Positions 54,067 through 62,678 of a stretch of 64,000 bases of DNA are shown piece by piece. Positions within the stretch are counted from its first letter, which is position 1; every line of letters begins with the position of its first letter. Position numbers and translations under genes: made by a program. The stretch is from Arthrobacter echini (GTDB taxonomy: Bacteria > Actinomycetota > Actinomycetes > Actinomycetales > Micrococcaceae). Below the pieces are notes generated by a model. That model had not been told where the DNA came from. It searched no databases and was given only the letters and a program-made list of their open reading frames with translations. The stretch covers positions 25,886 through 89,885 of the forward strand of contig NZ_SSWH01000012.1 in NCBI RefSeq assembly GCF_004803505.1, in the 5' to 3' direction.

Positions 54067-54121
54067 CACTTCGGTCCGGTCACTTCGGTCCGGTCACTTC
54101 GGTCCGGTCACTTCGGTCCGT
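54067..54121. repeat. Minisatellite: 14-bp unit in almost four copies
   Basis: CACTTCGGTCCGGT is repeated head to tail at 54067-54080, 54081-54094 and 54095-54108, with a fourth copy lacking its last bases at 54109-54121. The array lies between the GH15 terminator and the stop codon of the convergent alcohol dehydrogenase gene, touching that stop. Copies are identical, which suggests recent slippage. Confidence 0.95.
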
Positions 54122-55311
54122 CAGACGGAGAGGCCCTGGGGCTTGAGGACCACCTTGATGGTGCCGTCCGTCTTCTTCTGGAAGTTCTCGTAGGCGGCCG
54201 GGGCGTCGTCGATCGGGACCTCGTGCGTCATCAGATCCATGACGCCCAGGGGATCCGAGGGCTCCTCGACGATCGGCAGGAGCTCATCCGTCCAACGGCG
54301 TACGTTGCACTGGCCCATGCGTACCTGGATCTGCTTGTCGAACATGGTCAGCAGGGGCATCGGCGTGGCCGTGCCACCGTAGACGCCGCTGAGGGAGAGG
54401 GTGCCACCGCGGCGGACCGCGTCGACGGCCGAGTGCAGCACGCTCACGCGATCCCTGCCTGCGGTCTCCATGACCTTCTGGGCCAGCTTGTCCGGCAGGA
54501 CGCCGACGGCCTGCTGGGCGAAGTAGCCCCCCGGAGAACCGTGCGCTTCCATTCCCACGGCGTCCACGACGGCGTCCGGCCCACGCCCATCGGTCATGCT
54601 GCGCAGTTCCTCGACGGTCCCGTCCGTGAAGTCCATGGTCTCGATCCCGTGCCGCTCGGCCATCTCCCGCCGCTCGGCGACCGGCTCGACGGCGATCACG
54701 CGATGCCCGAGGTACCTGCCGATCCGGGCCACGAACTGACCGACGGGACCGAGGCCGTAGACCGCGAGGACGCCGTCCTTCGGAACGTCGGCGTACTGCA
54801 CGCCCTGCCATGCCGTGGGCAGGATGTCGGAGAGATAGAGGTAGCGTTCGTCCGGCAGCTCCGAACCGACCTTGACCGGCCCGTAGTCGGCGAAGGGAAC
54901 GCGCAGGTACTCGGCCTGGCCGCCGGGGACGGAGCCGTAGAGCGAGGAGTATCCGAGCAGGGCGGCACCCGACCCGTGCTCGTGCACCTGCGTGGTCTCG
55001 CACTGGGACTGGAGCCCGTGCGTGCACATGAAGCAGTGGCCGCAGGAGATGTTGAAGGGGATCACCACGCGGTCGCCCACCTTCAGGTTGGTGACCGCTG
55101 ATCCGACTTCCTCGACGATGCCCATGGGCTCGTGGCCCAGGATGTCCCCCTTGGCCATGTAGGGCCCGAGGATCTCGTACAGGTGGAGATCCGATCCGCA
55201 GATCGCGGTCGAGGTGACGCGGATGATGGCGTCCGTCGGCTCCTGGATCGTGGGGTCCGGGACGTTGTCCACGCTGACGTTGCGCTTGCCCTGCCAGGTC
55301 ACTGCCTTCAT
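54121..55311 (-). CDS. Zinc-dependent alcohol dehydrogenase (glutathione-independent formaldehyde dehydrogenase-like)
   Basis: MDR-family enzyme of 396 residues. Catalytic zinc ligands are Cys in TAICGSDLHLYE (about 38) and GHE (about 60-62); the structural zinc lobe is CGHCFMCTHGLQSQC (about 90-104). The NAD-binding motif GLGPVGQF is near residue 190. The central pattern DILPTAWQGVQYADV and the C-terminal DLMTHEVPIDDAPAAYENF match dehydrogenases often annotated for formaldehyde or short-chain alcohols. The ATG at 55311 is preceded by AAGGAGCACAC. Confidence 0.9.
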   Translation of the reverse strand: MKAVTWQGKRNVSVDNVPDPTIQEPTDAIIRVTSTAICGSDLHLYEILGPYMAKGDILGHEPMGIVEEVGSAVTNLKVGDRVVIPFNISCGHCFMCTHGLQSQCETTQVHEHGSGAALLGYSSLYGSVPGGQAEYLRVPFADYGPVKVGSELPDERYLYLSDILPTAWQGVQYADVPKDGVLAVYGLGPVGQFVARIGRYLGHRVIAVEPVAERREMAERHGIETMDFTDGTVEELRSMTDGRGPDAVVDAVGMEAHGSPGGYFAQQAVGVLPDKLAQKVMETAGRDRVSVLHSAVDAVRRGGTLSLSGVYGGTATPMPLLTMFDKQIQVRMGQCNVRRWTDELLPIVEEPSDPLGVMDLMTHEVPIDDAPAAYENFQKKTDGTIKVVLKPQGLSV

Positions 55312-55404
55312 GTGTGCTCCTTCGGATGCTAAGTACGCTTGCCTTCATCCACTATTCCCCCCTTCACGACGAATGGGAAGCCGCGCGTCGCCTAGCCTTG
55401 GGAG

Positions 55405-56133
55405 GTGCTGCTCCTTCGCTCCCCGGCCGTCCGGGTCGGTCTCTCCGTCGCCGTCGCCACCGGACTCTACGGGCTGTCCTTCGGAGCCCTGTCCGTGGCC
55501 GCCGGCCTCGACGTCGCGCAGACCATGGCGCTGAGTCTGCTCCTGTTCAGCGGCGGATCCCAGTTCGCGTTCATCGGCGTCATCGCCGGCGGAGGCTCGG
55601 GCATCTCGGCGATGTCGGCGGCGGCGCTGCTGGGCATCCGCAACGGTGTCTACGGTATGCAGGTCAACGTCCTGCTGCGTCCCTCGCGCTGGTGGAAGCT
55701 CATCGTGGCACATCTGACGATCGACGAGTCGGTGGCCACAGCCACCGGTCAATCCGATCCGGACGAACAGCGCCGCGGTTTCTGGGCCGCGGGCCTCGGG
55801 GTCTTCGCGCTCTGGAATCTGTTCACGCTCGGCGGGGCGCTGGCAGGCAATGCGATTGGCGATCCCGCCCGGTGGGGCCTTGACGGCGCAGCGGTCGCCG
55901 CGTTCCTCGGACTGCTCTGGCCGAGGGTCCAGGCGAAGGAGCCGGCGGGAATCGCCGTGGCGTGCGCCGTGGTCACGCTGATCACGGTGCCGTTCGTGCC
56001 ATCGGGCATCCCCATCCTCATCGCGGCACTGGTGGCCGCCGTGCTGGGTCTGTCCGGCGTCGGGCCGTCCGGCGAGGGTCTGGAGCCCGACGTCGAGCCG
56101 TATTCTCCGGGCGCGGGCGGGGGTGCGCCATGA
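55405..56133 (+). CDS. azlC: AzlC family branched-chain amino acid exporter subunit
   Basis: Membrane protein of 242 residues with about seven helices. The family segment LSFGALSVAAGLDVAQTMALSLLLFSGGSQFA is at about residues 24-55, followed by LLGIRNGVYGMQVN. Together with AzlD it exports branched-chain amino acids or analogues. It starts at a GTG and its TGA overlaps the azlD start, so translation is coupled. Confidence 0.9.
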   Translation: MLLLRSPAVRVGLSVAVATGLYGLSFGALSVAAGLDVAQTMALSLLLFSGGSQFAFIGVIAGGGSGISAMSAAALLGIRNGVYGMQVNVLLRPSRWWKLIVAHLTIDESVATATGQSDPDEQRRGFWAAGLGVFALWNLFTLGGALAGNAIGDPARWGLDGAAVAAFLGLLWPRVQAKEPAGIAVACAVVTLITVPFVPSGIPILIAALVAAVLGLSGVGPSGEGLEPDVEPYSPGAGGGAP

Positions 56134-56441
56134 ATCTCTGGGGCTGGATCCTGCTCGCCTGCCTGATCTCGATCGCCACGAAGTTCGTCGGCTTCCTGGT
56201 TCCGGCGAAGCTTCTGGACAATCCGAGGATGCTGCGGGTGGCCGGTTCCCTGACCATCGGCCTGCTGGCCGCGCTGACGGCCACGAACGCCTTCGCCTCC
56301 GGTCAGTCGCTCGTGATCGACGCCCGCGTGGCGGCCCTGCTGGCCGCCGCCGTCGCACTGTGGTTGAAGGCCCCGTTCCTCGTGGTGGTGCTGGTGGGGG
56401 CGCTCGCCGCAGGGCTCGCCCGGCTGCTCGGGGCCGCGTAG
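56130..56441 (+). CDS. azlD: AzlD domain small membrane subunit
   Basis: A protein of 103 residues with three or four helices, partner of AzlC. The family pattern KFVGFLVPAKLLDNPRMLRV (about residues 18-37) and the Ala/Leu-rich helices are present. The ATG at 56130 overlaps the azlC stop in an ATGA junction. Downstream lies a repeat-rich gap before the convergent ackA gene. Confidence 0.88.
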   Translation: MNLWGWILLACLISIATKFVGFLVPAKLLDNPRMLRVAGSLTIGLLAALTATNAFASGQSLVIDARVAALLAAAVALWLKAPFLVVVLVGALAAGLARLLGAA

Positions 56442-56482
56442 GGCGGGTCCGCGGTCGCGTCGTCGTCGCATGGTCGCGTCAG

Positions 56483-56705
56483 TCCCACTGTTCGCGTTCG
56501 TCCAGTGGGAGTGAGCGCTCTGTGGTGCACCAATCCCACTGTTCGCAGTGGTTCGGTGGGATTGAGCGCTCGTTCCCAGTGCCCAAGCCGCGCCGGTGGG
56601 ACAGAGTGTTCCGTGGTGCTCGTTCCCACTGTTCGCGGTGGTTCGGTGGGATTGAGCGCTCGTTCCAGGTGCCCAGGCCGCTCCGCTGGGACAGAAGCGT
56701 GCACC
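56483..56705. repeat. Imperfect tandem repeats, about 90 bp, in the azlD-ackA gap
   Basis: Most of the 305-base gap is repetitive. TCCCACTGTTCGC followed by GGTGGGATTGAGCGCTC-like sequence starts at 56483 (partial copy), 56534 and 56624. The last two copies are 90 bases apart and about 90 percent alike over some 80 bases, each ending in a CGCTGGGACAGA-like block. Each copy can fold (TCCCAC pairing with GTGGGA). This looks like an intergenic repeat family of the genome, and may also end transcription from both sides. Confidence 0.85.
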
Positions 56706-56746
56706 GACCGCCGGGCAGGACCGGACGGGTAGCTCGCAGCAGCGTG

Positions 56747-57862
56747 TCAGGATCCGTTCACGACGCCGGCCGTCGCCTCCGCGATCGCGGCCTCCTCGTC
56801 GGTGGGGACCACCAGGACGGGGAAGGCCGACGCCGCCGTGCTGATGACCCGGGCCCGACGGGAGCGCTCGGCATTGCGCTCGGCGTCCAGTTCGAGACCG
56901 AGGGCGCCGAGTTTGCCGACGACGGAGCTGCGGAAGTTGTCGTCGTTCTCGCCGATACCGGCAGTGAAGACCAGCGCCTGGGCCCCACCCACGGCCACGT
57001 GGTACCCACCGACGTACTTCGCGAGCCGGTAGGAGGCTATGTCGATCGCGGTCTGCGCACGCTTGTCCCCGGACTCCGCAGCCTCGGAGACGGACCGCAT
57101 GTCGTTGGTGCCCGTGAGACCCTTCAGGCCGCTGTTGCGGTTCAGGAGCTCGTTCAGCTCCTTCTCGGTGTAGCCCTCGCGCAGGAGGAACAGCAGGATG
57201 GACGGGTCGAGATCCCCGGAGCGGGAACCCATCACGAGGCCCTCCAGCGGAGTGAGGCCCATGGAGGTGTCGACACTCTCCCCGTCGCGCACCGCTGTGA
57301 CGGACGCTCCGTTGCCCAGATGCGCAATGACACCCGTGAACGCATCGACGCCCAGGAGCTCGGCAGCCCCCCGCGCGACATAGGCGTGGGAGGTGCCGTG
57401 AAAGCCGTAACGCCGGATGCCGTGCGTCCGGTACAGCTCGTCCGGGAGGGCGTACCGCCAGGCGTACTCGGGCAGCGTGCGGTGGAACGCCGTGTCGAAC
57501 ACGGCCACCTGCGGCAGGTCCGGCCACTTCTGGGTGATGGCGCGGATGCCGGTGACGGCTGCCGGGTTGTGCAGCGGCGCCAGGGGATTGAGTCGCTCGA
57601 TGGCCCGGGTGATCTCGTTGTCGATCAGCACCGGCTCGCTGAACCGCTCGCCGCCGTGCACCACGCGGTGCCCGACGGCGTCGATCCCGCGATCGCCGAG
57701 CGCCTCGGCCACCTCGTGGTCCACGCGGTCGAGGGCGGCTGCGTGATCGGGCACCTCGGCCTCCCCGATGCGTTCCACGAGTCCCTCGGCGAGGACGTCG
57801 TCGCCGTCGCGCACCTGGTACTTGAGCGAGGACGAGCCGGAGTTGATGACGAGGATGATCAT
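56747..57862 (-). CDS. ackA: Acetate kinase
   Basis: Interconverts acetyl phosphate plus ADP with acetate plus ATP. The 371-residue ASKHA-fold protein begins ILVINSGSSSLKYQV, has the second signature YGFHGTSHAYVA near residue 165, and the nucleotide motif HLGNGASVTAV near 195. At 371 residues it is slightly shorter than the common 400. It lies 29 bases downstream of pta on the same strand and is expected to be cotranscribed. Confidence 0.95.
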   Translation of the reverse strand: MIILVINSGSSSLKYQVRDGDDVLAEGLVERIGEAEVPDHAAALDRVDHEVAEALGDRGIDAVGHRVVHGGERFSEPVLIDNEITRAIERLNPLAPLHNPAAVTGIRAITQKWPDLPQVAVFDTAFHRTLPEYAWRYALPDELYRTHGIRRYGFHGTSHAYVARGAAELLGVDAFTGVIAHLGNGASVTAVRDGESVDTSMGLTPLEGLVMGSRSGDLDPSILLFLLREGYTEKELNELLNRNSGLKGLTGTNDMRSVSEAAESGDKRAQTAIDIASYRLAKYVGGYHVAVGGAQALVFTAGIGENDDNFRSSVVGKLGALGLELDAERNAERSRRARVISTAASAFPVLVVPTDEEAAIAEATAGVVNGS

Positions 57863-57891
57863 GGGGTCCTGTCCAGGATTGACGTGGATGA

Positions 57892-59973
57892 CTAGGAGGC
57901 GGCAGGCTGCTGGGCCTGCACAGCCGTGATGGCTACGGTGTTGACGATGTCCTCGACCGTACAGCCGCGCGAGAGGTCGTTGACCGGCTTCCGGAGCCCC
58001 TGGAGCACGGGCCCGACGGCGACGGCGCCCGCCGACTGCTGCACGGCCTTGTAGGTGTTGTTGCCCGTGTTGAGGTCCGGGAAGATGAACACCGTCGCCT
58101 GGCCGGCCACGGTGGACTCCGGCAGCTTGGAGGCCGCGACCGAGGCGTCGACGGCGGCGTCGTACTGGATGGGGCCCTCGACGGCGAGATCGGGTCGCAG
58201 CTGCCGCACGAGGTCTGTGGCACGCCGCACCTCGTCCACGGCGCCGCCCGCACCGGAGGCGCCCGTGGAGTAGGAGAGCATTGCGACGCGGGGATCGACG
58301 CCGAACTGCTCCGCCGTTTCCGCCGAGGCCACCGCGATGTCCGCCAGCTGCTCGTCGTTCGGATCCGGGTTCACCGCGCAGTCCCCGTACACCAGCACGC
58401 GGTCCTGCAGCAGCATGAGGAACACCGAGGAGACGATCTTCACGCCCTCCTTGGTCTTCACGAATTCGAGCGCCGGCCGGATGGTGTTGGCAGTCGTGTG
58501 CGCGGCGCCGGAGACCATACCGTCCACCCGGCCGAGCTGCACCATCATGGTGCCGAAATATGCCCCTTCGAGCATGCGCTCGCGGGCCTGGTCGAAGGAG
58601 ACGTTCTTGTGGGCCCTTAGCCGGGTGTACTCCTCGGCGAACTCGTCCCGCAGACCGGACGTCGCCGGATCGATCAGCGTGATCCCGGTCAGGTCGACGC
58701 CCTGGTTCGCTGCCAGTTCACGGACACGCGCCTCGGGCCCGAGGACCGTCAGGTCGCAGACGTCGCGGCGGTGCAGGATCTCCGCGGCCTTGAGGATCCT
58801 GATGTCCTCGCCCTCGGGGAGCACGATGTGGCGGCGTTCGGTGCGTGCCCGCTGGATCAGGTCGTGCAGGAAGCGCAGCGGGGTCGTGCTGACGGGCCGG
58901 GGGAGTTCGAGGCGTTCGAGCAGTTCGCTCTCGTCGACGTGGCGGGACCACGCACCGAGTGCGGCAGCGGCCTTCCGGCGCAGCCCGCTGGCGATCTCGC
59001 CGCGGACCTCGCTCACGTGACGCGTCACGGTGTAGGTGTCGTCGTCGAGCGCGAAGACGGGGAACGGGGCCTGAGCCAGGAGTGCGAGGATGTTCGGATC
59101 GGGCGCGAGACCGCCGGTCAGGAACAGCGCCGAGGGTACGGGGAAGTCCGGGGAGAACGACGACGCGAGTGTTGCCACGAGGACGTCCGCCCGGTCACCG
59201 GGCACGATCACGAGCGAGGCGTCCGTGAGCAGATGCAGGAAGTTGCCCACGTTCATGGCTGCCACGCGAACGCCCGAGACGTCGCGCTCCAGATTCGAGT
59301 CGCCGGCGATCTGCCGCGCGCCGAGTCCGGTCGAGACCTCGGAGACGGTGGGCTGGGAGATCTCGCTGAGCTCGGGGATCACGTAGACCGGGCGTCCCGA
59401 GCGGCCGGGGCGGATGTGCTCACGGATGGAGTCGACGGCGTCGTCGGCGGCCCGGTTGACCATCATCGCGAGGAGGGAGACCCCCTGCGCGTCGAGTGCG
59501 CGGCGCGCGACGTCCACGGTGTCCGCAGCCTCGTCCACGCTCATGTCCCTGGCGCCGACGACGGCGAGGACCATGGCACCGAGGTTGTTCGCCAGGCGCG
59601 CGTTGAGATCGAACTCCACAGCCGAGTCGTTGCCGGAGAGGTCCGTGCCCTCGACGATCACGACGTCGCACTCGGCGGCGATCTCGCTGTAGATTCCGAC
59701 GCAGCGCGCGTCGATCTCGGCGCGGTCCCCGGCGACGAGCAGGGCGCGGGCGTCGGCGCGCGTGAGGCCACCGCGCGCACGACTCGCAGGGAGATCGAAG
59801 GAGCGCCGCATGAGCAGCACCATCGGATCGCTCGCCAGATCATCGCCCTCCACGATCGGCCGGAAGAAGCCCACCCGGTCCGCGTGCCGGTACAGCATGT
59901 CGGCGAGACCGAGGGAGATCAGGGACTTGCCGGAGCCGCTGGTCATGGCGCTCACATAGATTCCGCGGGTCAT
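57892..59973 (-). CDS. pta: Phosphate acetyltransferase, long bifunctional-architecture form
   Basis: Converts acetyl-CoA and phosphate to acetyl phosphate and CoA. The 693-residue chain has an N-terminal P-loop/DRTGG-containing regulatory half (starting MTRGIYVSAMTSGSGKSLIS, to about residue 350) and the C-terminal catalytic PTA domain (RRHIVLPEGEDIRILKAA to the end). The ATG at 59973 was chosen by homology; the open frame beyond it runs antiparallel to intergenic repeats and the desaturase gene. Together with ackA it completes the acetate overflow and uptake route. Confidence 0.94.
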   Translation of the reverse strand: MTRGIYVSAMTSGSGKSLISLGLADMLYRHADRVGFFRPIVEGDDLASDPMVLLMRRSFDLPASRARGGLTRADARALLVAGDRAEIDARCVGIYSEIAAECDVVIVEGTDLSGNDSAVEFDLNARLANNLGAMVLAVVGARDMSVDEAADTVDVARRALDAQGVSLLAMMVNRAADDAVDSIREHIRPGRSGRPVYVIPELSEISQPTVSEVSTGLGARQIAGDSNLERDVSGVRVAAMNVGNFLHLLTDASLVIVPGDRADVLVATLASSFSPDFPVPSALFLTGGLAPDPNILALLAQAPFPVFALDDDTYTVTRHVSEVRGEIASGLRRKAAAALGAWSRHVDESELLERLELPRPVSTTPLRFLHDLIQRARTERRHIVLPEGEDIRILKAAEILHRRDVCDLTVLGPEARVRELAANQGVDLTGITLIDPATSGLRDEFAEEYTRLRAHKNVSFDQARERMLEGAYFGTMMVQLGRVDGMVSGAAHTTANTIRPALEFVKTKEGVKIVSSVFLMLLQDRVLVYGDCAVNPDPNDEQLADIAVASAETAEQFGVDPRVAMLSYSTGASGAGGAVDEVRRATDLVRQLRPDLAVEGPIQYDAAVDASVAASKLPESTVAGQATVFIFPDLNTGNNTYKAVQQSAGAVAVGPVLQGLRKPVNDLSRGCTVEDIVNTVAITAVQAQQPAAS

Positions 59974-60137
59974 GTACCCAGTCTCGCAGGGTCTTCCGGC
60001 ACCTGCTATCTCGGCTCCGGCGTCGGATTGTGCGTCGGGTAACGCGCCCAGATGGCAGGAACGACCGGGCGACGGCGGCGCGGGCGGTGATTTCTGCCGT
60101 TTCGGGACCGCGCCTGACTGCTGCCGGTCCTGGGCCG

Positions 60138-60196
60138 CCGAGATGGCAGAAGTAACCATCGCACCGCCCGCTGAGCGGCATCTTCTGCGATCTCGG
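60138..60196. repeat. Palindromic intergenic repeat between pta and the desaturase gene
   Basis: CCGAGATGGCAGAAG (60138-60152) and CTTCTGCGATCTCGG (60182-60196) form a 15-bp stem with one mismatch. Related fragments (CCCAGATGGCAGGAA near 60047 and TTTCTGCCGTTTCGGG near 60090) form a second, weaker stem. The 278-base gap is thus mostly a REP-like element and has no gene. Confidence 0.75.
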
Positions 60197-60251
60197 CGCG
60201 CAGATGAGCCGGAACGACGGCGGCGGCGGTGCGTACCCCAGGTCGATACGG

Positions 60252-61397
60252 CTAGGCCGTGGCCGCCTTCACCCGACGATTCGGGAGCGCCAGCCTGAAG
60301 ACCTTCGCCCAGGTGGAGCCGACCTGCCTGGGCAGCGGGCCGGTGGTGTAGGGCAGCCTGTACCGGGCGCAGATCTCGCGGACCTTCACGGCCACCTCCG
60401 CGTACCGGTTGGACGGAAGATCGGGGAAGCAGTGGTGCTCGATCTGGTGCGAGAGATTGCCGGTCATCAGGTGCATGAACTTCGAGCCGGAGATGTTGGC
60501 CGAGCCGATCATCTGGCGGACGTACCAGTCGCCGCGGGTCTCGCCGTCCACCTCCTCCTCCGTGAAGGTGTCCGTCCCGTCGGGGAAGTGGCCGCAGAAG
60601 ATGACGGCGTGGGCCCAGAGGTTGCGAATGGCGTTCGCGGCGAGCGTGCCGTAGAGGGCCTGCTTGCCGGAGCCGCTCAGCATGGCGACGGCGGGCGTGG
60701 CCGCGTAGTCCTTGGAGAACTGCTTGAGGACCTTGACGCCCACGGCCTTGAGATCGCGGTTCAGGCCCTCCTTGGACTTCAGGCCCTCCTTGTACTCGGG
60801 CAGCTCGAGGTCGTAGAGCGCGATGCCCCACTCGAAGACCGGCGCGAGGAGCGCGTTGTAGAGCGGGTTGCCGAGATTGAAGGGGCGCCACGGCTGATCG
60901 GCGTCCATGCGGAGCAGGTTGTACCCGATGTCCTTGTCCTTGCCGATGACGTTGGTCCACCGGTGGTGCAGATCGTTGTGCGTGTGCTGCCAGGAGCGGG
61001 CCGGCGTCACGAAGTCCCACTCCCAGGTGGTGGAGTGGATGTCGGGATCGCGCATCCAGTCCCACTGCCCGTGGAGCACGTTGTGGCCGATCTCCATGTT
61101 CTCGAGGATCTTCGCGACGCTCAGCATCGCCGTTCCGGCGAACCAGGCCGGCTTGTACTTGCTGAAGAGCAGTGTGCCCCGGCCTGCGAACTCCAGCGAG
61201 CGCTGGATCCTGATGATCCGGCGGATGTAGGCGGCGTCGGAGGCTCCGCGCCTGGCCAGGATCTCGTCCCGGACAGCGTCCAGTTCGCGGCCGAGCTCCA
61301 GGATCTGCTCGTCGGAGAGGTGTTTCGCGGCGTCGGGGCGCACGAGGGGGCGGCCTGAGGCCGCAAGGGCACCCGGGCGGGTCAGCGTGGTGGTCAT
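60252..61397 (-). CDS. Membrane fatty-acid desaturase
   Basis: Integral-membrane di-iron desaturase of 381 residues that introduces a double bond into acyl chains, using electrons from the reductase next to it. The three histidine boxes are HNVLH (105-109), HNDLHH (140-145) and HQIEHH (317-322); the Q-x-x-H-H form of the third resembles DesA3-like and linoleoyl-type enzymes. Hydrophobic segments lie between boxes. The ATG at 61397 follows AAGGAA. It is downstream of the reductase gene by 46 bases, so one operon is likely. Confidence 0.93.
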   Translation of the reverse strand: MTTTLTRPGALAASGRPLVRPDAAKHLSDEQILELGRELDAVRDEILARRGASDAAYIRRIIRIQRSLEFAGRGTLLFSKYKPAWFAGTAMLSVAKILENMEIGHNVLHGQWDWMRDPDIHSTTWEWDFVTPARSWQHTHNDLHHRWTNVIGKDKDIGYNLLRMDADQPWRPFNLGNPLYNALLAPVFEWGIALYDLELPEYKEGLKSKEGLNRDLKAVGVKVLKQFSKDYAATPAVAMLSGSGKQALYGTLAANAIRNLWAHAVIFCGHFPDGTDTFTEEEVDGETRGDWYVRQMIGSANISGSKFMHLMTGNLSHQIEHHCFPDLPSNRYAEVAVKVREICARYRLPYTTGPLPRQVGSTWAKVFRLALPNRRVKAATA

Positions 61398-61407
61398 GGG
61401 GTTCCTT

Positions 61408-61437
61408 CAGTGGAGTTACGAACAGTGGAGTTACGAG
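61408..61437. repeat. 15-bp tandem duplication in the desaturase leader
   Basis: CAGTGGAGTTACGAA (61408-61422) and CAGTGGAGTTACGAG (61423-61437) are adjacent and differ at one base. They fill the short spacer between the reductase stop and the ribosome binding site of the desaturase on the - strand. Confidence 0.9.
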
Positions 61438-61443
61438 CGGAGA

Positions 61444-62556
61444 TCACAGGTCGAGGTTCACGGGCCCGGCCGCTGCCGAGACGCAGGTCTGGATGAGTTC
61501 ACCGGGAGCGTTGCGCAGCTCCCCGGTGCGGAGATCGCGCACCTGGCCGGCGCGCAGCGGGATGAGGCAGCTGTGGCAGATACCCATACGACACCCGCTG
61601 GGCATGAGGACCCCGGCGTCCTCGCCGACGTCGAGCAGGGGAGTCTCGCCGTCGGCCCGGACCTCGCGGTCGGACTGCTCGAACGTGACGAGACCGCCGT
61701 CGTGCCCGGCTCCCATGGTCAGGTCGGTACTGAACCGTTCGATGGTCAGCGTTGCCGTACCCGTACCCTGGGTGCTGGAACCGGCCGAGACCTGCGGGAC
61801 GGTGCGGGCCGTGTCGAGGGCGGCCTCGCGCTGCCACAGCTCCTCGGCGTCATTGAGGAAGCCCTCCGGTCCGCAGGCATAGGCCGAGCGCGAGCGCCAG
61901 TCAGGACACAGGTCTGCGATGGTCCTGGCGGTGAACTCGAGCCTGCCGAGCGCGCTGGAGAACCAGTGCCGGACTTTCAGATTGGGGAACTGGTCGGCGA
62001 GCTCGTCGAGTTCCTCGCGGAACAGGCTCTTCTCGGGCGTGCTGTTGGAGGTGATGAGAACGACGTCGGCATCGGGCCTGCGCGGGATCAGTGTACGGAT
62101 CATGGACATGACCGGCGTGATGCCGCTGCCCGCGGTGAGCATCAGGAGGGCGCGCGGGTGCTCCGGGAGCACGAAATCGCCCTGGGGCGGAGCGAGGAAG
62201 AGGATGTCGCCCGGCGTCGTGTCGCGCACCAGCACATGGGACACCGCACCGGCATCCGTCACGGTGATCGCAGGGTCCTGACCTGCCGCATTGCTCAGGG
62301 AGTAGGAACGCCAGTGGCGTACGCCGTCGAGTTCGACGCCGATGCGTGCCCATTGCCCCGCCTTGTGGGCGTGCCACCCGCGTCCCGGACGGAAGTGGAT
62401 CGTGGCCGAGTGCTCGGTCTCGTGCTCCACGCGGGTCACGACGCCGCGCAGTTGACGTGAAGAGTAGACGGGGTTGAAGAGGGAGAGGAAGTCTTCCGGC
62501 GTCAGTGGGGTGGTGAGCGCGGAAGCGGCCCGCGCCAGTGCTGTGAACCGGATCAT
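61444..62556 (-). CDS. Ferredoxin reductase with FAD, NAD(P) and [2Fe-2S] domains
   Basis: Three-domain reductase of 370 residues that feeds electrons to the neighbouring desaturase, like Rv3230c with DesA3 in mycobacteria. The FAD domain has RSYSLSNA (about 85-92), the NAD(P) domain has LMLTAGSGITPVMSMI and YACGPEGFL, and the C-terminal ferredoxin domain has CRMGICHSC with a final Cys in QTCVS. The start is uncertain: ATG codons at 62556, 62577 and 62604 are in frame; the first fits relatives best. It is divergent from the regulator gene. Confidence 0.9.
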   Translation of the reverse strand: MIRFTALARAASALTTPLTPEDFLSLFNPVYSSRQLRGVVTRVEHETEHSATIHFRPGRGWHAHKAGQWARIGVELDGVRHWRSYSLSNAAGQDPAITVTDAGAVSHVLVRDTTPGDILFLAPPQGDFVLPEHPRALLMLTAGSGITPVMSMIRTLIPRRPDADVVLITSNSTPEKSLFREELDELADQFPNLKVRHWFSSALGRLEFTARTIADLCPDWRSRSAYACGPEGFLNDAEELWQREAALDTARTVPQVSAGSSTQGTGTATLTIERFSTDLTMGAGHDGGLVTFEQSDREVRADGETPLLDVGEDAGVLMPSGCRMGICHSCLIPLRAGQVRDLRTGELRNAPGELIQTCVSAAAGPVNLDL

Positions 62557-62678
62557 TTCATCAACGATATAGTTCATGCCGCTAGAATTCTTCGCTCCAG
62601 GCATACAGTTGCAGGTGGAAAATCATCGCGAGTGAATAGCCGTGGCGGGATAGCGCGGCACGGACCAGGAGAGTGAGC

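Noticed and set aside
54067..54121. CRISPR-like or replication iteron array
   Set aside because: The 14-bp units are contiguous with no spacers and no replication or Cas gene is near; it is a simple minisatellite.
56483..56705. CRISPR array
   Set aside because: Repeats are long, imperfect and not separated by unique spacers of constant length; no cas genes are nearby.
59974..61065. N-terminal extension of pta to over 1000 residues
   Set aside because: The extra part runs antiparallel to nothing conserved and through the REP-like repeat and desaturase gene; homology to Pta starts at the ATG at 59973.
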